Notes: generated by a model from the letters alone, not told the origin. A stretch of DNA of 64,000 nucleotides from Bacillus sp. FJAT-44742 (GCF_002797315.1 NZ_KZ454936.1:2303645-2367644), one strand, 5' to 3'. Shown: positions 44,122 to 53,676, counted from the stretch's first letter. Program-made: numbers and translations.

Positions 44122-44148
44122 AAACCTAGCTAATAAGAAGGGCCCTCA
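44122..44148. repeat. 27-base repeat shared with 17497-17523
   Basis: The reverse complement matches 17497-17523 with one mismatch. The surrounding GAGACCGTGACAAAACC resembles insertion-sequence ends, so this may be an IS remnant. Confidence 0.55.
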
Positions 44149-44174
44149 TCATCGACCAAGCCTATTTTAGATCA

Positions 44175-44222
44175 ACAAAACGGTGCCAACTATCGACAAG
44201 CGATAATTGGCACCGTTTTTAC
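44175..44222. terminator. Bidirectional intrinsic terminator
   Basis: AAAACGGTGCCAA pairs with TTGGCACCGTTTT, with an inner ATCG/CGAT stem. T runs on both strands. It separates the SWIM/SNF2 operon and the BsuPI lipoprotein gene. Confidence 0.92.
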
Positions 44223-44330
44223 TTTTCAGAGACTGTATTATCCCAGCCCCTTTCTTCATCTAAATCACTGACAAAGACTAGCATTCGTTATCGCTGACGC
44301 TTCTCGCATGCGAATTACTTCATTTTCAGC

Positions 44331-44804
44331 TTACTCTATTGCGACTGTCTTGTAGATCGTCATTTCCTCTTCTTGAACAGCTTCATCATTAACTTCAGAC
44401 GCGGTTACTGATAAGCGTACTTTATTTTCCCCGGAATCCAACTTTCGTTTTTCAATATTCCCTTCCCAGGTATGACTTTCATTTCCCTGAATTACTTTCT
44501 CTGTTAACACCTGGGTAAACATCATTCCCTCTGAATAGCGATAGAGTTCTTCACCATCTTCCGCTGTTACAACCACTTCCACTTGCTGGCTGGTGCGAAA
44601 AAATAAACGAAGAGCTTCTTCTCCAGTATTTTGAAGAGTTAATGACCAATCTACTGTTTCTTCCCTTTCGTCGATCTCTGCAGAAAGCTCCCAGCCGTTG
44701 CCCATCGCTGTTTCTCCTTCCTTTGAAGAATCATCTTCATTCATTTGTGTTGAACCGCATGCTGTTGCAAGAAATAGTAATAACAACAAGCCCAAATGCT
44801 TCAT
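44331..44804 (-). CDS. BsuPI-domain lipoprotein
   Basis: 157 residues. A lipoprotein signal with LATAC (Cys16) is followed by an acidic linker and a domain matching the BsuPI (intracellular proteinase inhibitor) fold: WSLTLQNTGEEALRLFFRTSQQVEVVV, ELYRYSEGMMFTQVLTEKVI. The family binds subtilisin-type proteases in B. subtilis (Ipi), but the exported lipoprotein versions have no assigned target. Start 44804 with GAGGGGGAGCGTC. Confidence 0.82.
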   Translation of the reverse strand: MKHLGLLLLLFLATACGSTQMNEDDSSKEGETAMGNGWELSAEIDEREETVDWSLTLQNTGEEALRLFFRTSQQVEVVVTAEDGEELYRYSEGMMFTQVLTEKVIQGNESHTWEGNIEKRKLDSGENKVRLSVTASEVNDEAVQEEEMTIYKTVAIE

Positions 44805-44922
44805 GACGCTCCCCCTCTATCCTCTCCTGTTCCTCTATCATATCATGTGTAAAAACAGAAAAATGCCTTTCCTCTAGACAGAAACAGAATACCCATTGGG
44901 CTCATTAAGATCGCAATTTCCA

Positions 44923-45768
44923 TTAGTTATCTTTGCGAAACACTCCAAGAATACTAGTTGTAGTAAGGATATTTGTGAACGCATCAGGGTCTACCTCCTG
45001 AAGAACCTGTTGCAAGGCATACAATTCATATCTGGTTATAACAATCATCATAACTTCCTTATCCGAAGAGTCAAATCCACCCTTGGCAGGAATTCTTGTT
45101 ATCCCTCTTGTAATGTGTTTATGAATGGCCGCTCTCAGCTCATCTGGTTTTTTCGTAACGATCATTGCTGTTACTTTTACATGCCTAGTATGAATAGCGT
45201 CAATAACCCTTGAACTTACATAAAGGGCCACGAGAGTATATAAGGCGCTTTCCCAGTCAATCAGAAAGCCTGCTCCTAATACAATCAAAGCATTGAGCAA
45301 AAAGAAATACGTACCAACGGGGCGGTCACTTAATTTTGCAAGAATAAGAGCTATGATATCAAGACCGCCCGCTGAAGCCCCCCATTTCAAGGCAAAGGCT
45401 GCCCCTACTGCTGTGATAACGCCGCCAAACACCCCGTTTAACAAAATATCAGGTGATAATTGTATGATTGGTAATGTCTCAAGGAAAAATGTAGTTAAAG
45501 CTACATGCATAAAACTGTAAAATGTAAAAAGCTTCCCAACTTTTAACCAGCCCAATATAGCAACCGGCACATTGAGAATAAATAGAAGAATACCCGTTGA
45601 TAGTGGCAGGAATTGTGCAAGGAGCTGAGCGACACCCGTTAACCCGCTTGCAAAAACTTGAGCAGGAATTAAAAACATGTTCAGCCCAATTGCCATAATA
45701 ATAGCCGAGACTACAATGACTCCTACCTTTTGTACTTCCTGCATTAATGTTGAACTCTTCGTAATCAT
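44923..45768 (-). CDS. YitT-family membrane protein (DUF161/DUF2179)
   Basis: 281 residues. Six hydrophobic segments make up the DUF161-type membrane part (GLNMFLIPAQVFASGLTGVAQLL; LKWGASAGGLDIIALILAKLSDRPVG), followed by a C-terminal cytosolic DUF2179 domain (TAMIVTKKPDELRAAIHKHITRGITRIPAKGGFDSSDKEVMMIVITRYEL). Paralogues are common in bacilli and of unknown transport role. Start 45768 behind GAGGTG. Confidence 0.9.
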   Translation of the reverse strand: MITKSSTLMQEVQKVGVIVVSAIIMAIGLNMFLIPAQVFASGLTGVAQLLAQFLPLSTGILLFILNVPVAILGWLKVGKLFTFYSFMHVALTTFFLETLPIIQLSPDILLNGVFGGVITAVGAAFALKWGASAGGLDIIALILAKLSDRPVGTYFFLLNALIVLGAGFLIDWESALYTLVALYVSSRVIDAIHTRHVKVTAMIVTKKPDELRAAIHKHITRGITRIPAKGGFDSSDKEVMMIVITRYELYALQQVLQEVDPDAFTNILTTTSILGVFRKDN

Positions 45769-45857
45769 AAACTGACACCTCGGCAATATAAATAATTCGT
45801 CTGCTGCTTCTCTACATCGGTGAAAGAAGAGGACGACTTCACACTAAGTTTCTTCGT

Positions 45858-46622
45858 TCAAATCTTTCCAGCCACCCATTTAACCATAGCTAACATGCCT
45901 TCTCTTGTCACCTTATGACCTGAAGCTGGTTCAAGGTGAAATACCGCATTGTCTTCCTGAACATCTACGGCTTCATGTAAAGCCTGGTAAAATGTATAGG
46001 CACTATGATAAGGCACCACATCATCAAGTTTACCGTGCCAAAAAAAGAGAGGCCTGTCCTTAAATTTCTCAACCTGCGTTGATATATCGTAAGGGCGCAG
46101 AGCAGCTACTTGCTTTTCCGTTTCCTCAACACTTAGATTTAAAACACCTTCTTGAGTAAGTCGGCTGATTTGTTGACGGGCAAATGTTTCCCAGGACGGG
46201 TTTCCCATTAACACAGCTCCTCCTCTAACCCAGTTAAATGCGGCAAGCGCACCGCTTGTCAGAATGCCTCCCATAGAAGTGCCTGCCATAAATAAACGCC
46301 CGTCTGCTATTAACTTCCGCTCTTCCAAGGCATCCCGAACGGCACTTGAGTCCCGGATCCCCTGAAGAACAATAGCCCAAAATGACAGGCTTAGTTTTTT
46401 CTGAGAAACCCCTTCCCCTCTGTCTCCGTGATATAGCGCATCAGGGAGTATAACACGAAGACCTTCTTTAGCCAATAAAAAAGCATAATGAAGGTTATGC
46501 TCTTTTGCACTTGTAAAACCATGCCAAAAAATAACGGTTGGTAAAGGGAGAGACTTCTTTTCTTCATCTGCTATGATAAGGGAAGGAATTCCACGCAGTT
46601 TAGCATCTTGTACAGCAATCAT
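45858..46622 (-). CDS. Alpha/beta-hydrolase esterase, YitV-like
   Basis: 254 residues. The oxyanion/HG motif TVIFWHGFTSAKEHNL, the nucleophile elbow GTSMGGILTSGALAAF (catalytic Ser), Asp in HGKLDDVVPYHSAY and His in SGHKVTREGM complete the triad. It resembles YitV of B. subtilis, an esterase of unknown substrate; the neighbouring YitT-family gene parallels the yitT/yitU/yitV region. Start 46622 behind AGGGATG; an upstream ATG at 46742 overlaps a terminator. Confidence 0.88.
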   Translation of the reverse strand: MIAVQDAKLRGIPSLIIADEEKKSLPLPTVIFWHGFTSAKEHNLHYAFLLAKEGLRVILPDALYHGDRGEGVSQKKLSLSFWAIVLQGIRDSSAVRDALEERKLIADGRLFMAGTSMGGILTSGALAAFNWVRGGAVLMGNPSWETFARQQISRLTQEGVLNLSVEETEKQVAALRPYDISTQVEKFKDRPLFFWHGKLDDVVPYHSAYTFYQALHEAVDVQEDNAVFHLEPASGHKVTREGMLAMVKWVAGKI

Positions 46623-46689
46623 TCTAGCACATCCCTTTTTACTTAGAATGGGGTTTTTTTCTTTTTCTATGTATGGTCTTTGTCCACAG

Positions 46690-46722
46690 GGAAAAGGGCT
46701 GCCTGGTTCAGGCAGCCTTTTG
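46690..46722 (-). terminator. Stable hairpin upstream of the esterase gene
   Basis: AAAAGGGCTGCCTG pairs with CAGGCAGCCTTTT around a 3-base loop. It lies between the esterase and the upstream gene on the same strand, probably ending the latter. Confidence 0.8.
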
Positions 46723-46730
46723 GCTGAATA

Positions 46731-46766
46731 TGAAGAAGACAAGGGAAGTAGCTCCCTTGTCTTCTA
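46731..46766 (-). terminator. Second terminator-like hairpin after the 46795 gene
   Basis: AGACAAGGGA pairs with TCCCTTGTCT around a short loop. Together with the hairpin at 46690 it forms tandem stops between the two minus-strand genes. The T tract is poor. Confidence 0.6.
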
Positions 46767-46794
46767 TCTACACGGTCATGGTGTAAAAATTTTA

Positions 46795-47118
46795 TCACAC
46801 GTCACTTACCTTAGCACCTGCCGGGGATTTAGCCGGATCTTCATCCTCGCGATCTTGAGCTTTATTATAATGGAACACTGAGGTTTGAGCCCCTTCAGCT
46901 ACCATGTTGTTATCATCAATATCATAAGGATCAGAATGTCCTACCTTTTCATTTAATTCTGCATCTTCATCCTCTTTTGCTTGTCCTTTAGCTTTAGCTA
47001 CTAACCGCTGTGATGCATGCATAACCTTTTCTTTTCTTTCTTCATTCTTCATTACGTAAGCTACAATTCCAGCAACTGCTGTTGCAATACTTGATAACAT
47101 TACTAATCTTTTTGCCAT
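46795..47118 (-). CDS. Small membrane-anchored protein of unknown function
   Basis: 107 residues. An N-terminal hydrophobic helix (LVMLSSIATAVAGIVAYVM), then a charged, Asp/Glu-rich helical tail. Some similarity in style to YtxH-type proteins (N-terminal helix, charged tail), but not enough to name. The start follows AGGGGGAAATAG. Confidence 0.7.
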   Translation of the reverse strand: MAKRLVMLSSIATAVAGIVAYVMKNEERKEKVMHASQRLVAKAKGQAKEDEDAELNEKVGHSDPYDIDDNNMVAEGAQTSVFHYNKAQDREDEDPAKSPAGAKVSDV

Positions 47119-47226
47119 TACTCTATTTCCCCCTATCAGAATATTTATTATTTACTTACCCTACTTGTTTAAATATAAACACTTTTTCCTGACAGGGAAA
47201 AAATACTCTGGCTTAGACTCTGTAAA

Positions 47227-48123
47227 CTATTTATCCCATAATGCAATTCTTTGAATGCTATCTTCTTCTTTGTCGCCTATAAACCAAAGGCTGCCATGGT
47301 CCACTTCATAGATATAGACTCTGTTTCCGTCTATTAATTCGGTTTCATGATCCCGACCATAAACTCTTTGTACTTCGGATAGAGGATCCCCAGGAGACAC
47401 GCCTTTGGAAGTAGAATAATCAGCAGAGGCCATCATAATGTATGTAATATAGTCGTCCATTACCTCAAATTGAACATCCGGCACTTGGCCTGTTCTTTTT
47501 ATCCCATACCTATCTGTATACACAAATTCATTGTTTCCACCATAAAATCCTACGTAGTCAGCAGCCTGGCCAAACCCTGTGTTCCAATGAATATCAAATT
47601 TCCTATCTACTGCCTGAACTGAATCCCCTACACTTACTCCCTCAATTCCAAGAAGGTTTCCAGTTTCCAAATGAAGATGGTCTGGATTATCATACCATGA
47701 GGCCTTCATACCCAGATCCTGCAGCGCTTCAATGTTGACTGCTTCTTGACCTTCCACTTCTTCAACCATTGAACGTTCTTTAATATAATCAAACGGCTCA
47801 GCAACTTCTCCCTCCCCGCTTCCATACTCTTCGTATTGAGAAAGAGCCTGAATCGCTGCCGGTAATGGCAGGAATAACTCTCCTTCCTTAAAAAAAGGGG
47901 TGTATATTTGGCGCTGCCCATCTATGTATAATTCAGGTTCTTCTAAAGAAGATTCATGAAATGACTGTTCTTCTCTCTCATTTATTTCTTCAATTTGGTT
48001 TTGGCCTGCTATGTCCTCTCGATCTGCTTCTTTTGCCGGAGTGCTGTCTTCCCAACTAAAAGGAGCTGATAATTGGCCTGAAAACAGGAAAGCAGAAAAG
48101 ATACCAGATACTATCAGATTCAC
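47227..48123 (-). CDS. Exported protein of unknown function (DUF4309-like repeats)
   Basis: 298 residues with a short N-terminal hydrophobic signal (VNLIVSGIFSAFLFSGQLSA), an acidic linker, and a domain beginning LYIDGQRQIYTPFFKEGELFLPLPAAIQAL that resembles the copper-amine-oxidase N-like stalk found in cell-surface proteins. Two later stretches, GVSVGDSVQAVDRKF and GVSPGDPLSEVQRVYG, look like DUF4309-type repeats. Function unknown. GTG at 48123 is preferred over ATG 48138, since the GAGGGGG site lies between them. Confidence 0.65.
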   Translation of the reverse strand: MNLIVSGIFSAFLFSGQLSAPFSWEDSTPAKEADREDIAGQNQIEEINEREEQSFHESSLEEPELYIDGQRQIYTPFFKEGELFLPLPAAIQALSQYEEYGSGEGEVAEPFDYIKERSMVEEVEGQEAVNIEALQDLGMKASWYDNPDHLHLETGNLLGIEGVSVGDSVQAVDRKFDIHWNTGFGQAADYVGFYGGNNEFVYTDRYGIKRTGQVPDVQFEVMDDYITYIMMASADYSTSKGVSPGDPLSEVQRVYGRDHETELIDGNRVYIYEVDHGSLWFIGDKEEDSIQRIALWDK

Positions 48124-48179
48124 TTCTATCCCCCTCACATTCTTGCTTTATTTATTTTTAGGCTTCTGCCCTCCATTCA

Positions 48180-48218
48180 TAAAAAAAAGAGGGACAGAGC
48201 CCTCTTTTCATTATAAAG
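48180..48218. terminator. Bidirectional intrinsic terminator
   Basis: AAAGAGGG and CCCTCTTT pair around a 6-base loop, with A and T runs outside. On the minus strand it follows the 47-residue Lmo0937-like gene. Confidence 0.8.
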
Positions 48219-48255
48219 CGTTATCCATTTTTTTGAAATGTTTTCCTTGCTTTTA

Positions 48256-48399
48256 TCAAGGCCTTCTTCCTGTTATCATTCTAAAGATTAAAACAACTAA
48301 GGCGACAACAAGTAAAATGTGGATTAATCCTCCGGCAATTTCAAATAAGAATCCTAATAGCCATAATGCGATGAGCACTCCAATAATCGTCCATAACAT
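48256..48399 (-). CDS. Lmo0937-family small membrane protein
   Basis: 47 residues: MLWTIIGVLIALWLLGFLFE followed by IAGGLIHILLVVALVVLIFR and the tail MITGRRP. Two helices with the family's IAGGLIHILLV signature. The start has AAAGGAGAGGG. Members are widespread in Firmicutes; some respond to envelope or cold stress, though function is not known. Confidence 0.85.
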   Translation of the reverse strand: MLWTIIGVLIALWLLGFLFEIAGGLIHILLVVALVVLIFRMITGRRP

Positions 48400-48530
48400 G
48401 TTAACCCTCTCCTTTGCTTCTCAGCCATCATAGCAGCCGGTCACCTTTATTCTCACAGCTGCTCCAATTACTCCTTGCTTTTCTAATTTCCTCTTTTCTT
48501 CTCCACTAAACTAACGATAGCTCTATTACC

Positions 48531-48573
48531 TAAAAAAAGAACCTGACGATAAGCTTATCATCAGGTTCTTTCA
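48531..48573. terminator. Terminator of the rhodanese gene
   Basis: AAAGAACCTGATGATAA and TTATCGTCAGGTTCTTT pair with one mismatch (minus strand), followed by TTTT. Confidence 0.92.
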
Positions 48574-48951
48574 TTATGTCTGCCTGGAGTATAGTCCCTC
48601 TATGTCTCTTACTTGCCCTTCCCAGCCGGATTCTGTTTCACTTTCCCAGGCAAGCATTCCACCGGCAAAGTTTTTTACATTTTCAATTCCGTTGTCTTTA
48701 AAATATAAGGCGACATGATGACTCCTTGTCCCGCTCCTGCATATAAAGATGTATTCCGCATCCTTATGAAATTCTTCTATTCTCTCTGGGATGCTTTGCA
48801 TTGGGATTAACGGGACGTTGGGAATATGCCGCTCAATATATTCCTCAGGCTCCCTCACGTCAATAAGAATCGGTGAAGACTTCTTTTGGTCAAAGATCTC
48901 CTTTAATTCTGCATAATCGAGTTGTTCGACACCATCTAGGTGATAGCTCAT
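48574..48951 (-). CDS. Rhodanese-domain sulfurtransferase
   Basis: 125 residues. The single rhodanese domain shows ILIDVREPEEYIERHIPNVPLIPM and the active-site loop ICRSGTRSHHVA (catalytic Cys of CRSGTRS). Sulfur transfer by a persulfide; physiological partner unknown. It lies 19 bases after the AI-2E-type transporter gene, same strand. Start 48951, ribosome site GAAAGAGGG. Confidence 0.92.
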   Translation of the reverse strand: MSYHLDGVEQLDYAELKEIFDQKKSSPILIDVREPEEYIERHIPNVPLIPMQSIPERIEEFHKDAEYIFICRSGTRSHHVALYFKDNGIENVKNFAGGMLAWESETESGWEGQVRDIEGLYSRQT

Positions 48952-48970
48952 TTTCCCACCCTCTTTCCTA

Positions 48971-50071
48971 TTACAATTTGCCGTCCTCCTCAGGGGGCTT
49001 TCTTAATTTCAACAATCGGTAAGTATGACTGACAATGACTTTTCCTACCGCATAAGTGGGCACAGCAAGAAGAAGTCCTATCAACCCTGCAAAACGGCCT
49101 GCCACCAGGAGCAGGAGAATAATTGTTAATGGGTGAATGGAAAGCTTTCTTCCCATCACCTGAGGGGCAATTACATTGCTCTCTATTTGCTGGACGACAA
49201 CTACTATAATTATAACTAATAACGCCATCAATGGCGAATGCAACAGACCGACAATAACGCCTGGAAACGTTCCAATCCATGGGCCGATAAACGGTATCAC
49301 GTTTGTAAACATGGCCACCAATGCCAAAACGAGGGAGTAATCTAGTCCAATGATTAGATAGCCAATATAAACTAGCACGCCAACACAAAAGCTCACAATA
49401 ATCTGTCCTTGTATGTAAGAACTTAATGCGTTATCCATATCTGATAACACTTTCCTGCCCTCCTGCTGATGCTTAAGCGGCAGAAGCTTCAACACCATAT
49501 TAGGCGCCTTCTCTCCTTCTTTTAACATATAAAAAAGGATGAAAGGAATGATAACTATTATTATAAGGAAATTAGCAATTGCCCCAAAAAGACTCGCTAA
49601 ATTGCTGCCTAATTGTCCTGCAAAGTCATTTAGATACTCGGCTGCCTGGCGGGTAAGTTCTTCAATACTCAGTTCTTCATTCTGTTCAATAAAATTATTA
49701 ATCCATTCATTATTCTGAAGCTCAATAATCATATACCGTATTTCATTGATAAAAAACGGTACATTATTTACAAAACTATAGAACTGACGCTGTAATTCAG
49801 GACCTATCAGGTAAATTAAAAAAGAAATGAGACCGGCCCCGCCTAAATACAAAAGAAGAATAGCTGCGACCCTTGGCATCCTCCTGCTTAAAACCTTTAC
49901 AACTGGCCTTCCCAGGTAATACAGCACCCCGGCCAGAATAATTGGGGCAAACAAGGTTTGAATCAGGACGACAATCGGGGTAAAAATAAAATCAATCAGC
50001 GTTCCTAAATATATAATAATAAAAACAACTATAATCCCGTATCCAATTGTGAAAAATTTTCCCTTTGGCAT
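48971..50071 (-). CDS. AI-2E/PerM-family membrane transporter
   Basis: 366 residues with about eight hydrophobic helices: KGKFFTIGYGIIVVFIIIYLG at the start, central VFLYMLKEGEKAP loop and the conserved end FTNVIPFIGPWIGTFPGVIVGLL ... QQIESNVIAPQVMGRKLSIHPLTIILLLLVAGRFAGLIGLLLAVPTYA. The family includes Na+/H+ antiport or efflux functions in bacilli (YueF-type); substrate not decided. The rhodanese follows closely. Confidence 0.9.
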   Translation of the reverse strand: MPKGKFFTIGYGIIVVFIIIYLGTLIDFIFTPIVVLIQTLFAPIILAGVLYYLGRPVVKVLSRRMPRVAAILLLYLGGAGLISFLIYLIGPELQRQFYSFVNNVPFFINEIRYMIIELQNNEWINNFIEQNEELSIEELTRQAAEYLNDFAGQLGSNLASLFGAIANFLIIIVIIPFILFYMLKEGEKAPNMVLKLLPLKHQQEGRKVLSDMDNALSSYIQGQIIVSFCVGVLVYIGYLIIGLDYSLVLALVAMFTNVIPFIGPWIGTFPGVIVGLLHSPLMALLVIIIVVVVQQIESNVIAPQVMGRKLSIHPLTIILLLLVAGRFAGLIGLLLAVPTYAVGKVIVSHTYRLLKLRKPPEEDGKL

Positions 50072-50387
50072 GTGATCACCTACTGATATTATATGATAAA
50101 AATATAACTATTATATCATATATGGTAACCTACTCTGCCTGTCTAACCTGCTCTCGAATCATTCTTTTTCTTCCGCAAGTACCAGGTAACTTATGCTCAA
50201 TACTGCTTCCAGGTGAACAACTTTTGCAAAATTCACAAACATCTGTCAAAAACAATGTGTTTAGTGTAAAAAATATCCAAATAAACTAGGTCTTTTGGTT
50301 GTTGTCCTTTACTTTTATAGGCAATTTTGCTTTAATTAAAGCGTGAACCTACGTTCACTTCAGACAAAATATAAAGGGGGAAACAAG
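50072..50387. other. Intergenic region upstream of the TAXI solute-binding gene
   Basis: 316 AT-rich bases. ATATGGTAAC occurs here (near 50122-50133) and in the aminotransferase-KamA region (near 56122-56132), suggesting a shared promoter-like element. No RpiR-type palindrome like those at 56105-56225 was found. No gene recognised. Confidence 0.4.
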
Positions 50388-51443
50388 ATGAAATCTAAGT
50401 TTTCATTTTTGCTTGTCATGCTGCTTACTTTCGGCCTGTTTCTAGCAGCTTGCGGGGAAGCTGAAGACGGTGTAGATGAGGGTGCTGAAGACGCTCCAGA
50501 CACTGAAGAAACAGAAGATGACGCAGCAGAAGATGATGGAGAAGCTGCCGGGGATGAAATGACAAGACTTCAATTAGGAACTGGGAGCACAGGGGGTACA
50601 TACTACCCGCTAGGCCAGGAAATGGCTAATGTTATGAATAACCACGTTGAATATGAGGACTTTGATGTAAGTTCTGTCTCTTCTGGTGCCTCTGTGGACA
50701 ACCTTGCTCAAATCTCAAGAGGAGAAATGCAGCTTGGTATGACTGTTCACCTTCCTGCACAGGATGCTATAAATGGCGAAGGTGAGTTTGAGGGCCATGC
50801 TGTAGAAAACGTTGGATTTATGGGACACATTTACCCGGAGGTTATGCAAATTGTAACTACTGAAGGGTCTGGTATTGAAAGCGTTGAAGATCTTGAAGGA
50901 GCTAATGTAGCAATCGGGCCTCCAGGGTCGGGAACACAGGAAGCTGCCCGCTTAATCCTTGAAGCTGCTGGTCTTGAAGACGGAGACTACAATGCTTATG
51001 AAGAAGGATTTGGCGATGCTGCCGGCCAGATTCAAGACGGTAATATCGATGCTTCCTTTGGATTGTTAGGTCTTCCAGACAGCACAATTGATGAGTTAAG
51101 CAATCAGCGTGATTTAAGAATTATTTCAATCTCTGACGATATTCTTGATGAAGTAGAAGCGAACAGCGGCTATGAAAGAATGGAAATCGAAGCTGACAGC
51201 TACGACTTTATGGAAGAGTCAGCTATGACTGTAACGGCATACGCAGTTCTTGTAGGATCTACTGATCAGGTAAGTGAAGAGCTAGGCTACGAAATCACTC
51301 GTGCCCTTTATGAAAACGCAGATGAAATCAGTCATACTCAAGGTCAGCATACTACAAAAGAAAATGTTATGAATGGATCTGATGATCTCCCTCTTCACCC
51401 AGGAGCAGAGCGCTACTTTGAAGAAGAAGGTCTTCTAGACTAA
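50388..51443 (+). CDS. TAXI-family TRAP transporter solute-binding lipoprotein
   Basis: 351 residues. A lipoprotein signal ends in LAAC (Cys22), followed by a strongly acidic linker and the TAXI domain: LQLGTGSTGGTYYPLGQEMANVM, VSSVSSGASVDNLAQISRGEMQLG, GANVAIGPPGSGTQEAARLILEA. TAXI proteins bind dicarboxylates or amino acids such as glutamate/glutamine for TRAP permeases. The start at 50388 follows AAGGGGGAAAC; an upstream in-frame ATG is unlikely. A terminator follows at 51455-51479, so the permease may rely on read-through or its own promoter. Confidence 0.93.
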   Translation: MKSKFSFLLVMLLTFGLFLAACGEAEDGVDEGAEDAPDTEETEDDAAEDDGEAAGDEMTRLQLGTGSTGGTYYPLGQEMANVMNNHVEYEDFDVSSVSSGASVDNLAQISRGEMQLGMTVHLPAQDAINGEGEFEGHAVENVGFMGHIYPEVMQIVTTEGSGIESVEDLEGANVAIGPPGSGTQEAARLILEAAGLEDGDYNAYEEGFGDAAGQIQDGNIDASFGLLGLPDSTIDELSNQRDLRIISISDDILDEVEANSGYERMEIEADSYDFMEESAMTVTAYAVLVGSTDQVSEELGYEITRALYENADEISHTQGQHTTKENVMNGSDDLPLHPGAERYFEEEGLLD

Positions 51444-51454
51444 TCTCAGTAGAA

Positions 51455-51479
51455 ACGGGCCGATCTGGCCCGTTTTTTA
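51455..51479 (+). terminator. Intrinsic terminator after the TAXI gene
   Basis: AACGGGCC and GGCCCGTT pair around GATCT, followed by TTTTT. It probably attenuates expression between the abundant binding protein and the permease. Confidence 0.85.
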
Positions 51480-51666
51480 CTTTCTTCTTTAAATAATGAG
51501 AATATTATGGGAATTAAGGTATTTCAGCCTATTAAAATGAAGAGACATAGCGATTCATTTTTGTTATGATGATGGTGATTCCTTTCTCCTGCATGCTTAC
51601 TGATACTTCTACTTTGCAGCCTACATACATTAAAGGTACTTTTATACTACAAAAGGTGGTGAGTGA

Positions 51667-53676
51667 ATGACTGACAAAGATAATAAGAAGGAAAATAAAT
51701 CAGGCAGCGGGACCTCCATAACCGAACAAGTGGATGCTCAGGAGAACCAGTTGAAAGAGCAGGAAATCATATCTAAATATGATAAAGAGTCTGCCTATCG
51801 GCAGAACTTGATGAAATGGGGATGGGTCGTTGCTATTGTGGGGATCTCCCTCACTATATTCCACTTATATACAGCAGTTAATGGTCCCTATGTTTCGATT
51901 GTCCAGGGAGCTATCCATCTTGGTACAGGATTGGCGCTGATTTTTATCTTATATCCGATCAAGCGCTCCATGACAAAAAAGCCGGGTGTCCCCTGGTACG
52001 ATGTACTCCTTGCTGCCATAGCTTTATATTGTAATTTCCATATCATTTGGAATTATGAAACGTTAGTCAGCAGTTCAATTGTCGCTGGGTATACAGATTT
52101 TGATACGCTAGTTGCTGTCACGGCAGTCGTCTTACTGCTTGAGGCTACACGACGTGCTGTCGGGCTTCCCATTGTTATCATCGCGCTGGGCGCGATTTTG
52201 TATGGGGTTTATGGCGACTGGGCCGGATTGGGCGCTTTCTCTCACGGCGGGTTTACATGGGAAAGATTGACAACACGTCTTTTCTTTACTACCGAAGGGA
52301 TTTTTAGCACCCCGATACAAATTTCATCCACTTTCATTTACCTCTTCTTATTCTTTGGAGTGATGCTCGTCCAAAGTGGTATTGGAAAATTCTTTAACGA
52401 CCTGGCCTTTGGAGCTACGGGCCGATTTACAGGTGGAACGGCAAAAGCTGCCGTGTCAGCCAGTGCCCTTCAAGGGATGGTAACAGGAAGTTCTGTTGCC
52501 AATACGGTAAGTTCGGGTTCCTTTACAATTCCCATGATGAAACGCGCAGGATTCAAACCTGAATTTTCTGCTGCTGCAGAAGCCTCTGCTTCTACCGGTG
52601 GACAGATTATGCCGCCTATTATGGGGGCTGCAGCTTTTATCATGGCAGAATACACAGGTGTGCCGTACAGTGAAATCATTTTAGTTGCTATCGTCCCTGC
52701 CATGCTTTACTTTTCTGGTGTATTTATGGGAACACATTTTCAGGCCAAAAAACAAGGAATCTACGGACTGCCTAAATCGGAGCTTCCGTCCTTTAAGGGT
52801 ATTTTAAAAAGAATGGACTTGATCGCTCCTTTGGTTGCTATCGTAGCACTGCTATTGATGGGCTATACAGCTACTTTTGCTGCCATGTCAGGTATCGTTA
52901 CAGCCTTTGTGGTCAGCTTATTCCGGAAAGATACAAGAATGTCCCTCCGCGATCTGTTATGGGCGTTTGAAAAGGGTGCTCGAATTGCCCTCCCTGTCAT
53001 TGCTGCGTGTGCCACAGCCGGGATCATCGTGGGCGTCGTTACCTTCTCAGGACTGGGCGGTAAACTTGCAGGCGCTATCCTGGATTTGGCTGCAGGGAAC
53101 TTCTTCTTACTATTGTTCTATACAATGATTGCTTGTATTTTGCTTGGTATGGGTCTGCCAACAACAGCCAACTATGTTGTGACTGCCTCTATCGCTGCTC
53201 CAGCATTGATTCAGTTTGGTGTCCCAGATATTGCAGCTCACTTCTTTGTTTTCTATTTTGGTATTGTGGCAGATATTACACCCCCTGTTTGTTTGGCCGC
53301 TTATGCAGGGGCCGGGATAGCCAGGGCCAATCCAATGGCAGCCGGGGTAAATGCCTTAAAGCTTGCCATTGCAGCCTTCATCATCCCGTACGCCTTTGTA
53401 TATAATCCAGTGCTGGTGCTTGAGGATGCTACGGCTATGACGCTTATTCCAGCAGTATTGACTGCTTTGATTGGTATGGCCGGTGTAAGTGCCTCATTAA
53501 TGGGTTACTACTTTGCTAAGCCAAATATCATTGAACGGATTTTGTTATTAGCCGGAGGCCTTATGGCTATCTACCCTGGAAACTTAATGATTTCTCTACC
53601 GGGGATAGCAATTCTGGTTATTATCGGTATTATTCACCATTTCCGCAACCGTGGAAGCAAACAGCAAACAGCATAA
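51667..53676 (+). CDS. TRAP transporter fused permease (DctQM-type)
   Basis: 669-residue membrane protein: a charged N-terminus, four helices of the small-subunit type (WVVAIVGISLTIFHLYTAV ...), and about twelve helices of the large-subunit type, with GTAKAAVSASALQGMVTGSSVANTVSSGSFTIPMMKRAGFKPEFSAAAEASASTGGQIMPPIMGAAAFIM as the central signature. Sodium-coupled uptake is expected for the family. Works with the TAXI protein at 50388. Start 51667; ribosome site AAAGGTGGTGAG. Confidence 0.93.
   Translation: MTDKDNKKENKSGSGTSITEQVDAQENQLKEQEIISKYDKESAYRQNLMKWGWVVAIVGISLTIFHLYTAVNGPYVSIVQGAIHLGTGLALIFILYPIKRSMTKKPGVPWYDVLLAAIALYCNFHIIWNYETLVSSSIVAGYTDFDTLVAVTAVVLLLEATRRAVGLPIVIIALGAILYGVYGDWAGLGAFSHGGFTWERLTTRLFFTTEGIFSTPIQISSTFIYLFLFFGVMLVQSGIGKFFNDLAFGATGRFTGGTAKAAVSASALQGMVTGSSVANTVSSGSFTIPMMKRAGFKPEFSAAAEASASTGGQIMPPIMGAAAFIMAEYTGVPYSEIILVAIVPAMLYFSGVFMGTHFQAKKQGIYGLPKSELPSFKGILKRMDLIAPLVAIVALLLMGYTATFAAMSGIVTAFVVSLFRKDTRMSLRDLLWAFEKGARIALPVIAACATAGIIVGVVTFSGLGGKLAGAILDLAAGNFFLLLFYTMIACILLGMGLPTTANYVVTASIAAPALIQFGVPDIAAHFFVFYFGIVADITPPVCLAAYAGAGIARANPMAAGVNALKLAIAAFIIPYAFVYNPVLVLEDATAMTLIPAVLTALIGMAGVSASLMGYYFAKPNIIERILLLAGGLMAIYPGNLMISLPGIAILVIIGIIHHFRNRGSKQQTA

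Noticed and set aside
44222-44330. Short minus-strand frame of about 20 codons between the terminator and the BsuPI gene
   Set aside because: No ribosome site and no recognisable similarity; possibly an IS relic, but unsupported.
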